This document shows positions 40,072 to 50,859 of a stretch of DNA of 64,000 nt, piece after piece. Position numbers and translations under genes: made by a program. The notes under the pieces were generated by a model. It saw only the letters and a program-made list of their open reading frames with translations. It was not told the origin of the DNA and searched no databases. Where the stretch lies: contig CP092863.1 in assembly GCA_030710605.1 (NCBI GenBank), positions 106,564,099 through 106,628,098 of the forward strand. Reading direction: 5' to 3'. Positions within the stretch are counted from its first letter, which is position 1; each line of letters starts with the position of its first letter. This DNA comes from Cordylochernes scorpioides (taxonomy: Eukaryota > Arthropoda > Arachnida > Pseudoscorpiones > Chernetidae).

Positions 40072-41430
40072 CAGTACCTTCCTTTAAAATAATAAGTGTA
40101 TTTAATGAATTACCTTGGCTAGCTTTCGGACCTGGTTTCTTTTAAATAGAATCTTCTTTCGTTTGTAGAACCGTGCCTTATTATAAGTCCTTAAGGAAGT
40201 GGTAAGTCTTTGAATTTCACCGGTCGTCGATTTTGTTGAAGGAAACAGAGGCTGTTCACACTTAGTTATCTCGTGTGTCATCAATAAAGGTCATTGTATA
40301 ATATCTTTCATAGTTATTGTCTGAATCCCGATATACATGCTAAAAGGTACAACTTCCTTAAGTTTTGTCTCCATGAGTGTATCTTTCAGAGTTATTATCT
40401 GAATCCCGATATAAATGCTAAAAGGTACAACTTCCTTAAGTTTTGTCCATGAGTGTATCTCTCAGAGTTATTATCTGAATCCTGATATAAATGCTAAAAG
40501 GTACAACTTCCTTAAGTTCTGTCCATGAGTGTATCTCTCAGAGTTATTATCTGAATCCCTATATACATGCTAAAAAGTACAACTTCCTTAAGTTTTGTCT
40601 CCATGAGTGTATTTTATTGTTATTATTATTGTTGAAGAGGGAAATAACAGCTACAATATTCTAACAAATATTCAAAATCATCAAGTAATCTACAAGACAT
40701 ATTTTTACAGCTTCAGCCAAGGAGGCCGCTTCTCCATCTTGAGAGAAGAGTTATACATACAAACTGTCTGAAAGACGTTCGAAGAAAGAAAAGACTCCAG
40801 CGGTGTAGAAAACAGGGATAAACATGCCGTGGCAGCTTCGATATCGAGGGCGGGGTGCCAAAGAGGCTTCCAGGAATAACTTCAGACCCAAAGCTTACTT
40901 TGGCAGAAACATCACATGAGCCTCAACATCGCAAATATCGGCAGTAAGATTGCAATCCAGGCAACTCATAGATAAAACTTAAGGAAGTTGTACCTTTTAG
41001 CATGTATATCGGGATTCAGACAATAACTCTGAAAGATACATTCATGGACAAAACTTAAGGAAGTTGTACCTTTTAGCATGTATATCGGGATTCAGACAAT
41101 AACTCTGAAAGATACACTCATGGACAAAACTTAAGGAGGTTGTACCTTTCAGCATGTATATCGGGATTCAGACAATAACTCTGAAATATATTACAGTGAT
41201 CTTTATTGATGACACACGAGATAACTAAGTGTGAACAGCCTCTGTCTCCTTCAACAAAACCGACGACCGATGAAATTTAAAGACTTACCACTTCCTTAAG
41301 GACTTATAATAAGGCACCGTTCTACAAACGAAAGATGGCTCTATTTAAAAGACACCAGGTATGAAAGCTAGCCAAAGTATTTCATTAAAGAAACTTATAA
41401 TTTTAAAGGAAGGTACACAGGACACACCAA
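40072..41430. mobile_element. 1.36-kb palindrome: pLTR-like arms with CM MITE units
   Basis: Left 40072-40620 and right 40970-41430 are inverted relatives. Both contain GTACCTTCCTTTAAAAT, GGCTAGCTTTC..CCTGG, GTTTGTAGAAC..TGCCTTATTATAAGTCC and then CM modules with three or four tandem units. The spacer (40621-40965) is unique and has no long frame. Either a nested foldback or a duplicated inverted composite. Confidence 0.65.
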
Positions 41431-41434
41431 CAAA

Positions 41435-41785
41435 CATCTATTAGATACGTCCAAAGTTGCCCCTTTTTTTCCATTATGGACGATGCGCTCAATTGTTGGA
41501 GAGAATGGAAGTGAGGGGGGATGGGGTATATAGAGGTAGGATTCCTCAGTCAATTCTTCTTTTGTGAAACGCTTAAAGGAGAGTAATTAAAACGGCATTC
41601 CGATCTGGCTGACGCTGCTGCTTGCCTTTTGTTCCTCTGGGACTTCATTGAGACGTCAGGAATCGGCCAACATGGCTGCTGATACCTTCAACCAAATCTC
41701 CTAACTAGAAGACCGTTACTGGAAACTTTGTGGTTATTGATGATGTTTCATTTTTATAAGAAAAATTAGTGAGATATAGATATAC
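41435..41785. other. No gene seen
   Basis: GGGGTATATAGAGG near 41522 is TATA-like, but no frame follows. Confidence 0.35.
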
Positions 41786-41786
41786 A

Positions 41787-42119
41787 TCTTCTATATATAT
41801 AAAAATCAATGTTTGTATGTTTGTTTGTTTGTATGTGTGTCCGGTATACAAATTCGCAGTAGTTCACTAATTCAACCCAAAATTTCCATACATAGGTAAA
41901 AAAATATATAAATCAATTATTAAAAATATATATTCAAATTATTCTACTTAGCTCACGAACAGCGCCCTCTATCAAAGATTAGATTAAATTATGCTGATGC
42001 AAACAAATAGATAATGCTAATAACAAACAATTATTTAAAAAATCTTATCTAAATATATATCACTCGGGTAGATATGCACACGGGTCAATCCCAGGGCGAA
42101 GCCCGGGTCACCCGTCTAG
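41787..42119 (+). mobile_element. Non-autonomous Helitron H2, intact ends
   Basis: 333 bp, host A then TCTTCTATATATATAAAAAT at the 5' end; at the 3' end GGGC-GAA-GCCC (42094-42104), 11 bases, CTAG and host T. No terminal inverted repeat or duplication, as expected for A/T insertion. The TGTTTGTATGTTTGTTTG stretch after the start is typical of such elements. No coding capacity. Confidence 0.85.
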
Positions 42120-42121
42120 TT

Positions 42122-42285
42122 AAAAATAAAGTAGGCATATCCTGACCAGGAGTACATGTGCTTTACAGATGGCAGAGCGCCATCTAGTGGAACAGAAATC
42201 AACTAAACATTGATTTAACCTGTTCCCTGATATTTGGCCAACCCAATTTCTTGATAAATCAAGAAAAGCCATTCACGATGGGATG
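42122..42285 (-). mobile_element. SINE-P, copy between two Helitrons
   Basis: TAGGCATATCCTGACCAGG, GCCATCTAGTGGAAC, hairpin, TGATATTTGGCCAACCC and TTCTTGATAAATCAAGAAA. Confidence 0.65.
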
Positions 42286-42334
42286 TAAATCACTGGAAAC
42301 CAAACTTTGTGGCTGTTTCATTTTTATAAGTACA

Positions 42335-42736
42335 CTAGCCGAATGACCCGGGCAACGCCCGTGTTTTACCCGATTGAATGTTTTGATTCAAATAATATTT
42401 GTTACAATTATAAATTGGCGCCTTAAATAAATGCATATGTTAGTTAATAACTATAGCCTATGTGCTTTATCTATCTATGTACTGTTGGCTTCCGTAGGCG
42501 TCTCTTACTGGGAAAAAGAAAGAGAGGATTCCATTTGGTTATTAACTAATATATGCATTTATTTAAGGAGCGACCCGCTCCAACACAATATTTACAAAAA
42601 TGGGGGGGGGGGGGGGGGGGGGGGGGCAAAGGTGGCGTGATCGTAGCCGACCAATAGGAGGGCGCCATTCCAAAAAAAAAAAAAAAGCAAACAGTGACAG
42701 AGGCGACGAGAATGACGCTCGTAAATGTATATAGAA
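42335..42736 (-). mobile_element. Non-autonomous Helitron H1, copy 3
   Basis: CTAG at 42335, CCCGGGC/GCCCG hairpin, a 24-base G run at 42603, an A run at 42672 and the TTCTATATACA end (minus) at 42736. Reading frames in the G run are artefacts. Confidence 0.8.
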
Positions 42737-42864
42737 TAATGCGACATAGATAAATAAATGAAAATTTTCCGGAAGAATATTGATCTATAATAATAAAGGT
42801 CACTTCTCCCTTCAAAATAGACATTAAAACTAAACGCCATCTATTATTGACTATTACATGTAAA

Positions 42865-43041
42865 TCTACTGTCCTAAAAGCTTGTGTCTATACCCTACAA
42901 TGACGCATATATAAGCACAATCCACCAATACAATACTTGAGTCTTAAAAACCGTTATGGAAGATTAAATTGGCGAAAGCACTGGGAGGGTTCACCATTGA
43001 TGAGCCAGGCCATCCCCAATATCGTAGTTAGGGACAGTAGG
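42865..43041 (+). mobile_element. MITE TC, plus copy
   Basis: TCTACTGTCCT at 42865 and GGGACAGTAGG at the right; GGCGAAAGC and TTGATGAGCCAGG inside, that is, the first base of the CTGATGA motif is lost. Confidence 0.6.
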
Positions 43042-43044
43042 AGA

Positions 43045-43386
43045 TGTGTTTTATTTGAAAATAAAGAATGTGTGATTTAATAGTTTCATGTTTTGACTAT
43101 AGATGGCGTTGTCTGAGGTAGAAGAGTGTACGGCAGGTTGACAAATCAATTCCTCCATTCTCTCCACGCCAGGAAGAAGCCGGGGAGACAGTCACGGGCC
43201 GCTGATCGTTGAAACGGACGGCCGGTGCTTGTAATCACGCTGGACAACTGATGCAGCCAACCTACGCTACCCATCACGGCTGGGGACTTGATTCCTTCAT
43301 TTCTTTGCCGTTCTCTTCCTTTATTTCTAACCTAACCACTACAACAAGGGCGGGCTAACTGTTGGGATGGTATAACCTAATTCTTT
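43045..43386. other. GC-richer unclassified sequence before the gap
   Basis: No frame over 60 codons and no repeat recognised. Confidence 0.35.
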
Positions 43387-43486
43387 NNNNNNNNNNNNNN
43401 NNNNNNNNNNNNNNNNNNNNNNNNNNNNNNNNNNNNNNNNNNNNNNNNNNNNNNNNNNNNNNNNNNNNNNNNNNNNNNNNNNNNNN
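43387..43486. other. Assembly gap of exactly 100 N
   Basis: 100 consecutive N. A round 100 is the usual placeholder for a join of unknown size, so left and right flanks may not be truly adjacent. Confidence 0.95.
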
Positions 43487-43544
43487 TCTTGGAACTACGG
43501 CATTCGAAACAATTGTCGAACAACTTCTATCCACTCTTGAAGTT

Positions 43545-43670
43545 GAGGATATCTTTCAGAGTATTGTCTGAATCCTGATATCATGCTAAAAGGTACAACT
43601 TCCTTAAGTTTTGTCCATGAGTGTATATGAACCCCCCCCCCCCCCCCCTAAAAAAAAAAGCTCAAAAACA
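43545..43670 (-). repeat. CM MITE end, then C/A homopolymers
   Basis: TTTCAGAGTATTGTCTGAATCC..AACTTCCTTAAGTTTTGTCC..GAGTGTATA, then a run of about 18 C and 9 A. Confidence 0.6.
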
Positions 43671-44056
43671 GTAATTTTTCTTCTCCAAATTATAAATAGG
43701 ACTCAAAATATGAGAATCTCCCCGAAATTGAAAAATGAACAAACACAAAAAGAAGTTGCGGTTCTCAAAAATCTAATTTTTCTAAAAGTTAAGTAAATTA
43801 GTTTGCTCTGCCAGTGATTTCTAGACGCTCTGTATATATGGAATCTTTACCCAGGAAGAATACAAATAAGAATTATAAGATAATCAACAATGGGAACAAT
43901 ACAGAGATGAACAGAATGGTACTCCCCTGTGCAAGGATGTGACACGCAAAGATATTAAACATTTATGCTAGAATTTCTTTTGTTTCGACAATAAAGTACT
44001 TCCTCTTTTGTTTGTTGGTCGAGTAATGCCCATCTTGAATGGACCCTGCCTTTAAG

Positions 44057-44805
44057 AAACCTGTTATATGCAACTCAAATTACATAGTTGCATAGTCGGT
44101 GTATACTTGGATAAAGCCATAGCTTATACTATTCATCCATTTTTTCTTAGTATCTATAAATGTGCCGCCTTAATCAGGTTCCTTCAAGATAAGCAGAAGA
44201 AACCTGTTATATGAAACATGAATTGCAAAGTTGCATAGTTAACTAGTAGGCGTACCTGAACTTGTGCTAAGATGTACTATTCAGCCATTTTGTCTCAGTA
44301 TCTAGAAATGTTCCCCCTTAATCAGGTTCCTTAAAGATAAGCAGAAGAAACCTGTTATATGCAACTTGAATACAAAGTTGCATAGTTACCTAGTAGGCGT
44401 ACCTGAACTTGTGCTAAGATGTACTATTCAGCCATTTTGTCTTAGTCCCTAGAGATGTGTCTCAATCAGGATAAGATGAGCAGAAGCCTGTTATATGCAA
44501 CTTAAATTACATAGTTGCATAGTAGACGTACTTGAATTTGTGCTAAGCTGCACTATTCAGAAATTTTGTCTTAGCCTCTAGAGGTGTGCCTCTTTAATCA
44601 GCCTCCTTCAAGATAAACAGAAGAAACTATTTATATGCAACTCAAATTACATAGTTGCATAGTAGGTGTACAATTCAGCCATTTTGTCTTAGTCTCTAGA
44701 GATTTGCCTCCTTAATAAAGCTATTTCAAGGTAAGCAGAAACCCGTTATATGCAACTTAAATTACATAGTTGCATAGTAGGTGTACTATTCAGCCATTTT
44801 GTCCA
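44057..44805 (+). repeat. About 140-bp tandem array, six units
   Basis: AACCTGTTATATGCAACTC starts near 44057, 44210, 44348, 44485, 44634 and 44742, each with ACATAGTTGCATAGTAGG and CAGCCATTTTGTC. Unit length varies from 108 to 153 bp through indels. Confidence 0.8.
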
Positions 44806-44807
44806 AA

Positions 44808-44979
44808 TGCATTTCTAAGAATTATTCAGCGATGTGGCTTCCGTTGCCAGAAGTCGGTGTTTCAAGCCAACATTCCACTACTTGGCAAACGAGTCCGGAG
44901 CACCAACCCTCTCGAAATAGAGTCGCTGGCGATGCAAGACGGGTGCTATTTTAGAGGCGCGTGCCACAGGCAGTACTGA
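44808..44979 (+). CDS. Exon-like GC-rich ORF, unrecognised
   Basis: Within a frame running from 44770, this part encodes QRCGFRCQKSVFQANIPL, NPLEIESLAMQDGCYFRG and ends HRQY, stop. Composition changes sharply from the satellite upstream. An AAATAAATGG lies about 120 bp downstream. CTATTCAG or TTATTCAG upstream could be acceptors. No known domain; it may be a 3' exon, a pseudogene or chance. Confidence 0.25.
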
Positions 44980-45035
44980 AGGTGGTGTCATCGCTACCTT
45001 GCTGGTTACCTCACTGACGATGGCGGTTCTTTGGA

Positions 45036-45378
45036 ATCGAACTGGACAAGAATATCCTGTCTGGAGATGATTGAGACATTGTATTGACATTGTGTACAAA
45101 TAAATGGTAACAAAAATGACAGGTGAAAAACGAATAGAGAATAAATGGTAAAAGAAGGAAAGATATTACTGTAGTAAAGTATTTATTATTTTATCAACAG
45201 AATCGAACTGAACTGAACAAGAATATTCTGTCTGGAGATGATTGAGACATTGGGTACAAGTCAATGGTAACAAGAATGACAGTTAAAAAACGAATAGAGA
45301 ATAAATGGTAAAATGATGAAAGATAATACTGTAGTAAAGTATTTATTAGTTTATCAACAGAATCGAACTGAACTGAAC
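45036..45378 (+). repeat. Direct tandem duplication, about 160 bp
   Basis: AATCGAACTGGACAAGAATA..GTCTGGAGATGATTGAGAC..GTATTTATTATTTTATC is repeated with indels, and a third copy begins at about 45361. Confidence 0.8.
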
Positions 45379-45645
45379 AATCAACATCCTAGTTCTAAGG
45401 TTCCAAGTTTTAGGTTCCAATTGTTTAACCATGGAGCAGAACCTCTCAATAAAGGATAAACTGGTTTACTTTTTGTCTGAATGATCAGAAACAGGTGTTA
45501 AGGCCCTTTCTTTCTTCTTTCCCCTATTTGATTCAATGCAAAGGACATTACTGATTACCATTACTGTTATTTCTGTATATACCCTTTTCTATTCGGAGAT
45601 TTTTGTTACCTATTCTTATTTAACATAAGAACGTTCTATACTGAT

Positions 45646-46075
45646 GTCTTCTTTTTTTCTTATCTCCACTTAATCATATTAGGGTATCAAGTAACTCCGC
45701 CTTTGCCGGTCCAAGGCCGGGCGAAAAAGGAGAAGGGGGAGCAGTAACAAGCTCACTAAAAACCTGGGTTCAGCTGGCCTGGCTGATAGTACCCTGTAAG
45801 GGCTCCAGGGATACAGGATGAGCAGCGTTTGTACTCCATGTTAGGAGCGACTGCACATGGTGTCTTTTCCTCATGTCAGAGGCGGCCATTTCAAGTCGGC
45901 CTGCCACTGAGTAGTGCTCCCAGTCTTAATAACAAAGGCAGACACATTCTACTTCACCTAGTCATGATGGTTGTCAAACAGACACCATCAAGGGTCACAA
46001 CTTGATACCCTAATATGATTGAGTGGAGATAAGAAAGAAGAAGAGGGTATCAAGTTTGTAGAGTTGTGGAAAGTG
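45646..46075. mobile_element. SINE-F (45693-46044) inside an inverted LINE L1s tail
   Basis: The minus L1s tail (TTCTTATCTCCACTTAATC..GGGTATCAAGT) is split by a plus SINE-F running AACTCCGCCTTTGCCGG to GATAAGAAAGAAGAAGA. GGGTATCAAGT flanks both sides (45682-45692, 46045-46055), an 11-bp target duplication that fixes SINE-F at 352 bp. Confidence 0.8.
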
Positions 46076-46079
46076 TCAT

Positions 46080-46470
46080 TGTTATACTGGTGTGATGAAC
46101 CTAATTGGATTATTTTAATGCATTTTAAAGGGAGAGGTGTCTCTTTTGGTAGATATATGAGGTATGGGGATGTACAGTAGAAAAGAGAAGAGAAGTAAGC
46201 CAAGGTGGAACCATCGAAGTGAGACGGACGTCGGCGGCATTCCAGAAAGAACGTTCACCCCGGGGCGGTATGGCACAGTCCATCCTTCCATTGGACTGAC
46301 ATCCGTCTACACCTTGGTAGTGACAATTGTCCCATTTACTTTAGATTATTGCTCTACAAACCCTATCTACGGTACACTTCTATCACTCTCCAAACACATA
46401 TACTTAGATTATACTTAAAATATAAGGGAATTTTGTAAAATAATGTTGTTTGTTGTTAGCGTCTATTGAG
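46080..46470. other. Unclassified; weak 84-codon frame
   Basis: A plus frame 46164-46418 has no domain I recognise, and its composition is not clearly coding. Confidence 0.3.
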
Positions 46471-46474
46471 TTCA

Positions 46475-46947
46475 ACTTTTAGTGACTACTCATGGACTTA
46501 AGGAAATTGTACCTTTTAGTATGTATATCGGGATTCAGATAATAAAATGAAAGATACATTCATGGACAAAACTTAAGGAAGTTGTACATTTTAACATGTA
46601 TATCGGGATTCAGATAATAACTCTGAAAGATATTATAGTGACCTTTATTGAAGACACACGAGATAACCAAGTGTGAACAGCCCCTGTCTCCTTCAATACA
46701 CTCATGGACAAAACTTGAGGAAGTTGTACCTTTTAACATTTATATCGGGATTCAGACAAGCTCTCTGAAAGATATTACAGTGACCTTTATTGAAGATACA
46801 CGGGATAACCAATTGCGATCAAAATTGAATCTGTCTCCTTCAAAAAAAAAAAAAGACGACGACCAGTGACATCAAAGCAGACTAAAGCAGACGAACGTTG
46901 AAATCAAATTATGAAACGTCCTTAAGATTTGTCAATGAGTGTATTTA
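46475..46947 (+). mobile_element. MITE CM, copy 7 (composite)
   Basis: Two terminal units, an inner module, another terminal unit at 46698, a second inner module and the inverted end GTCAATGAGTGTA. One CM element seems to have inserted in another. Confidence 0.6.
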
Positions 46948-47164
46948 TAAAATTAAAAATGAAGATTTTTCAAATGCCAATTTAAAAGACTTGTGAAGCT
47001 ACAGCAGTTAGAACAACAGTAAAGAAACAAAGAATTCTAAAGAGTACATCGGGAAAGAACGAAGATGCCGTGATAGAGGCCAACAAGAGGCTGCCAGGGA
47101 TGTAATATACGTTGGTCAATCGATGTGAGGATCAATGTCGGGTAGCTAGCGGTCAAAGTACTGT

Positions 47165-49155
47165 ACTGTGGCTTGCTGTACGTTCCCCGACTGCCCTACG
47201 TCGTGGTTTACCTCAGTCTGTGTTGTACGTTCCCCGACTGCCCTACGTCGTGGTTTTCCTCAGTCTGTGTTGTACGTTCCCCGACTGCCCTACGTCGTGG
47301 TTTTCCTCAGTCTGTGTTGTACGTTCCCCGACTGCCCTACGTCGTGGTTTACCTCAGTCTGTGTTGTACGTTCCCCGACTGCCCTACGCCGTGGTTTACC
47401 TCAGTCTGTGTTGTACGTCCCCGACTGCCCTACGCCGTGGTTTACCTCAGTCGTGTTGTACGTTCCCCGACTGCCCTACGTCGTGGGTTTATCTCAGTCT
47501 GTGTTGTACGTTCCCCGACTGCCCTACGCCGTGGTTTATCTCAGTCTGTGTTGTACGTTCCCCGACTGCCCTACGCCGTGGTTTTACCTCAGTCTGTGTT
47601 GTTACGTTCCCCGACTGCCCTACGTCGTGGTTTACCTCAGTCAGTGTTGTACGTTCCCCCCGATGCCCTACGTCGTGGTTTATCTCAGTCTGTGTTGTAC
47701 GTTCCCCGACTGCCCTATGTCGTGGTTTATCTCAGTCTGTGCTGTACGTTCCCGACTGCCCTACGTCGTGGTTTTCCTCAGTCTGTGTTGTACGTTCCCC
47801 GACTGCCCTACGTCGTGGTTTACCTCAGTCTGTGTTGTACGTTCCCCGACTGCCCTACGCCGTGGTTTACCTCAGTCTGTGTTGTACGTTCCCCGACTGC
47901 CCTACGTCGTGGTTTATCTCAGTCTGTGTTACGTTCCCCGACTGCCCTACGCCGTGGTTTACTCAGTCTGTGTTGTACGTTCCCCGACTGCCCTACGCCG
48001 TGGTTTACCTCAGTCTGTGTTGTACGTTCCCCGACTGCCCTACGTCGTGGTTTACCTCAGTCTGTGTTGTACGTTCCCCGACTGCCCTACGTCGTGGTAT
48101 ACCTCAGTCTGTGTTGTACGTTCCCCGACTGCCCTACGTCGTGGTTTACTCAGTCTGTGTTGTACGTTCCCCGACTGCCCTACGTCGTGGTTTATCTCAG
48201 TCTGTGTTGTACGTTCCCCGACTGCCCTACGTCGTGGTTTATCTCAGTCTGTGTTGTACGTTCCCCGACTGCCCTACGTCGTGGTATACCTCAGTCTGTG
48301 TTGTACGTTCCCCGACTGCCCTACGTCGTGGTATACCTCAGTCTGTGTTGTACGTTCCCCGACTGTCCTACGTCGTGGTATACCTCAGTCTGTGTTGTAC
48401 GTTCCCCGACTGCCCTACGTCGTGGTTTACCTCAGTCTGTGTTGTACGTTCCCCGACTGCCCTACGTCGTGGTTTATCTCAGTCTGTGTTGTACGTTCCC
48501 CGACTGCCCTACGTCGTGGTTTACTCAGTCTGTGTTGTACGTTCCCCGACTGCCCTACGTCGTGGTTTACCTCAGTCTGTGTTGTACGTTCCCCGACTGC
48601 CCTACGTCGTGGTTTACCTCAGTCTGTGTTGTACGTTCCCCGACTGCCTACGTCGTGGTTTACCTCAGTCTGTGTTGTACGTTCCCCGACTGCCCTACGT
48701 CGTGGTTTACCTCAGTCTGTGTTGTACGTTCCCCGACTGCCCTACGTCGTGGTTTACCTCAGTCTGTGTTGTACGTTCCCCGACTGCCCTACGTCGTGGT
48801 ATACCTCAGTCTGTGTTGTACGTTCCCCGACTGCCCTACGTCGTGGTTTATCTCAGTCTGTGTTGTACGTTCCCCGACTGCCCTACGTCGTGGTTTACCT
48901 CAGTCTGTGTTGTACGTTCCCCGACTGTCCTACGTCGTGGTTTACCTCAGTCTGTGTTGTACGTTCCCCGACTGCCCTACGTCGTGGTTTATCTCAGTCT
49001 GTGTTGTACGTTCCCCGACTGCCCTACGTCGTGGTTTATCTCAGTCTGTGTTGTACGTTCCCCGACTGCCCTACGTCGTGGTTTATCTCAGTCTGTGTTG
49101 TACGTTCCCCGACTGCCCTATGTCGTGGTTTACCTCAGTCTGTGTTGTACGTTCC
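47165..49155 (+). repeat. 47-bp minisatellite, about 42 units, open in all three forward frames
   Basis: The unit includes GTACGTTCCCCGACTGCC, CTACGTCGTGGTTTACC and TCAGTCTGTGTT, four CpG each, far GC-richer than its surroundings. 47 is not a multiple of three and the unit has no stop in any forward frame, so three frames of 663-686 codons overlap, each cycling through the same 47-residue permutation (LPYVVVYLSLCC, TALRRGLPQS). The minus strand has stops in every unit. One-base indels in some units do not close any frame. Confidence 0.9.
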
Positions 49156-49164
49156 TTAGCCTAA

Positions 49165-49420
49165 AATTGTAGAACGAAACTTGACAATTATACCGCAAAT
49201 GTTTATTTTTAACGAAAAAATCGAAATTTATTTTAAGGAGAAATAACGATTATTTCTAACCTTAAGGATGAAGTATGATAGGATGAATTGTGAAGAGTAA
49301 TGATAAACGGAAAAATAAAAGTGTCCAGGGATGGGAATCGAACCCACAGTGTTCCGCTTAACGGGCAGATGCCATGTCCACTAGGCTACGCATAGGGCCG
49401 CATTATATTGTATTATAAAT
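49165..49420 (-). mobile_element. SINE-B, minus copy
   Basis: GAACGAAACTTGACAATTAT to GGAAAAATAAAAGTGTCC, then the inverted tRNA head (GGGAATCGAACCC, GGCAGATGCCATGTCC, CTAGGCTACG) and GCCGCATTATATTGTATT. Confidence 0.75.
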
Positions 49421-49439
49421 TAGCCTAAAATGGCAAGTG

Positions 49440-49500
49440 GTTTCTTGGACAATTTAAACTCACGTTGTAGCTCTACCCATTGAGCTACTTATCGCAACAG
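49440..49500 (-). pseudogene. tRNA 5'-half remnant
   Basis: Minus strand: GCGATAAGTAGCTCAATGGG then TAGAGC, a canonical acceptor start and D arm with box A. No acceptable T arm follows, so a truncated tRNA or SINE head. Confidence 0.45.
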
Positions 49501-49752
49501 CAGACAGACCTGTTTTCTGAAAATACAGACATGTACGTTATTCGTACAAACAGCCTTGGCATTCTTTTCTACGAACAGTAACTGTAAATTATTTCCCACT
49601 TCCTTTAACTATTAGACCTTTAAGCTTTCGATTTCAATTTCATTTCCAATTATTTTATTTCCAAAGCGCTATATCCCGCAAGGTAACTTGCGCCAAACAA
49701 GGAGAAAAGTTTATTTACATAAGTTATTTACATTATTCAACGCATGAAAACA

Positions 49753-49985
49753 TTAGAGATCCAGATTTTGTAGAAAGTTTAGAATGTATTTACAAAATGA
49801 ATTGAACTTTAAATATGATTTTTTATCGGAAATCAAAGCGTTAAGTTCACAAACAACTAGTTCATTCTTCATTCTATAATCTTGAAATGCTGGGCAATCG
49901 ATCATTAGATGTCTTGAGGTTTGTTCCTCAATACCACAAAAGCAACTTGAATCCTCCACTGCCTTTATTCTATTTTAAAAACTTT
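49753..49985 (-). pseudogene. LINE L3s-like ORF2 C-terminus
   Basis: Encodes VEDSSCFCGIEEQTSRHLMI, DCPAFQDYR and FCKYILNFLQNLDL, stop. The CxC..H..C pattern and length match the L3s end at 12728-13310. The start codon is arbitrary; the frame enters from upstream. Confidence 0.6.
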
Positions 49986-50104
49986 TGAAATTTCCGTGGT
50001 TTGTAACAAATTGAGTATTATAAAAATTTGGACGAAAGTATTTAGGGATTTCTTGGGGAAAAAAGCTTAAGAAAGTATTATTTGCTTCGTTTTTCAGAAT
50101 TCGA

Positions 50105-50556
50105 TAATATACCCTTTACTGTCCTGAAAGCTTATATCCATAGTTTACTTAAATACCATAACTTAGATTCCACCCTTCAGTATAACATATATAAGCGAAT
50201 CATTCAATACAGTATTAGAGCTCTTATAGCGTTCTGGTAGATTAAATTGGCGAAATTGCTGGGAGGGTTCACCATTGATGAGCCAGGGCCCTCCCATTAT
50301 TATTATTATTGCAGTAAGGACAGTATAAAATTGATTTTATTTTAAAAAAGAATCATACGCCGTCAAAATATAGTTCAAATTTATTATAACACGAGCTATA
50401 GAATATTTCATAGAAAAGTTAATCTACAACACCGCTTCTTAGAGATCTAATACTGTATTGGATGATTCTCGTATGCTACACTGAAGGATGGAATTTTAGA
50501 TATGGTATTCAAGCAAATATGTATATAAACTTTCAGGACAATAAAGGGTATATTAT
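50105..50556. mobile_element. MITE TC head-to-head pair
   Basis: A plus copy at 50115-50326 and a shorter inverted copy to about 50545. Outer ATATACCCTTTACTGTCC is mirrored as GGACAATAAAGGGTATAT. The plus copy has GGCGAAATTGC and TTGATGAGCCAGG. Confidence 0.6.
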
Positions 50557-50666
50557 AGAAATCTTAAAGGGCTAGTAGTTAGAGAAAGTGAGAAATATTT
50601 ACAGTTACTGTTCGTCAAAAATAGTTCTAATTTCTTTTAACATAGCTAATGCATCATAGAGAATAA

Positions 50667-50850
50667 AAAAGTCGGTGGACGAGTAGGTAACACCCTCGAT
50701 TCCCGACAGTCATGAACTGGGATTGAATCCCATGTTAACATTTTGTTTTAATATGGGAATAACCTTCACATATTATTCACTGTTTCAATTATCATAAACT
50801 AGGTTGTTCTTGTTGAGCGGTACCTAATAAAGTGATTTTGGAACCGGAAT
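50667..50850 (+). mobile_element. SINE-C, plus copy
   Basis: GTCGGTGGACGAGTAGGTAAC, GGGATTGAATCCC, ATAAACTAGGTTGTTCTTG and TGAGCGGTACCTAATAAAG..TTTTGGAACC. About 184 bp, apparently full length. Confidence 0.75.
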
Positions 50851-50859
50851 CATAGAGAA

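Noticed and set aside
41520-41535. TATA-box promoter at GGGGTATATAGAGG
   Set aside because: No coding frame or transcript-like feature follows; such strings are frequent by chance.
45646-45660. Polypyrimidine tract and splice acceptor
   Set aside because: It is the inverted GAA tail of a LINE or SINE.
47112-49172. A 686-codon protein gene
   Set aside because: The frame is a consequence of a 47-bp repeat without forward stops; all three frames are equally open and the translation is a cycling low-complexity peptide with no initiation context.
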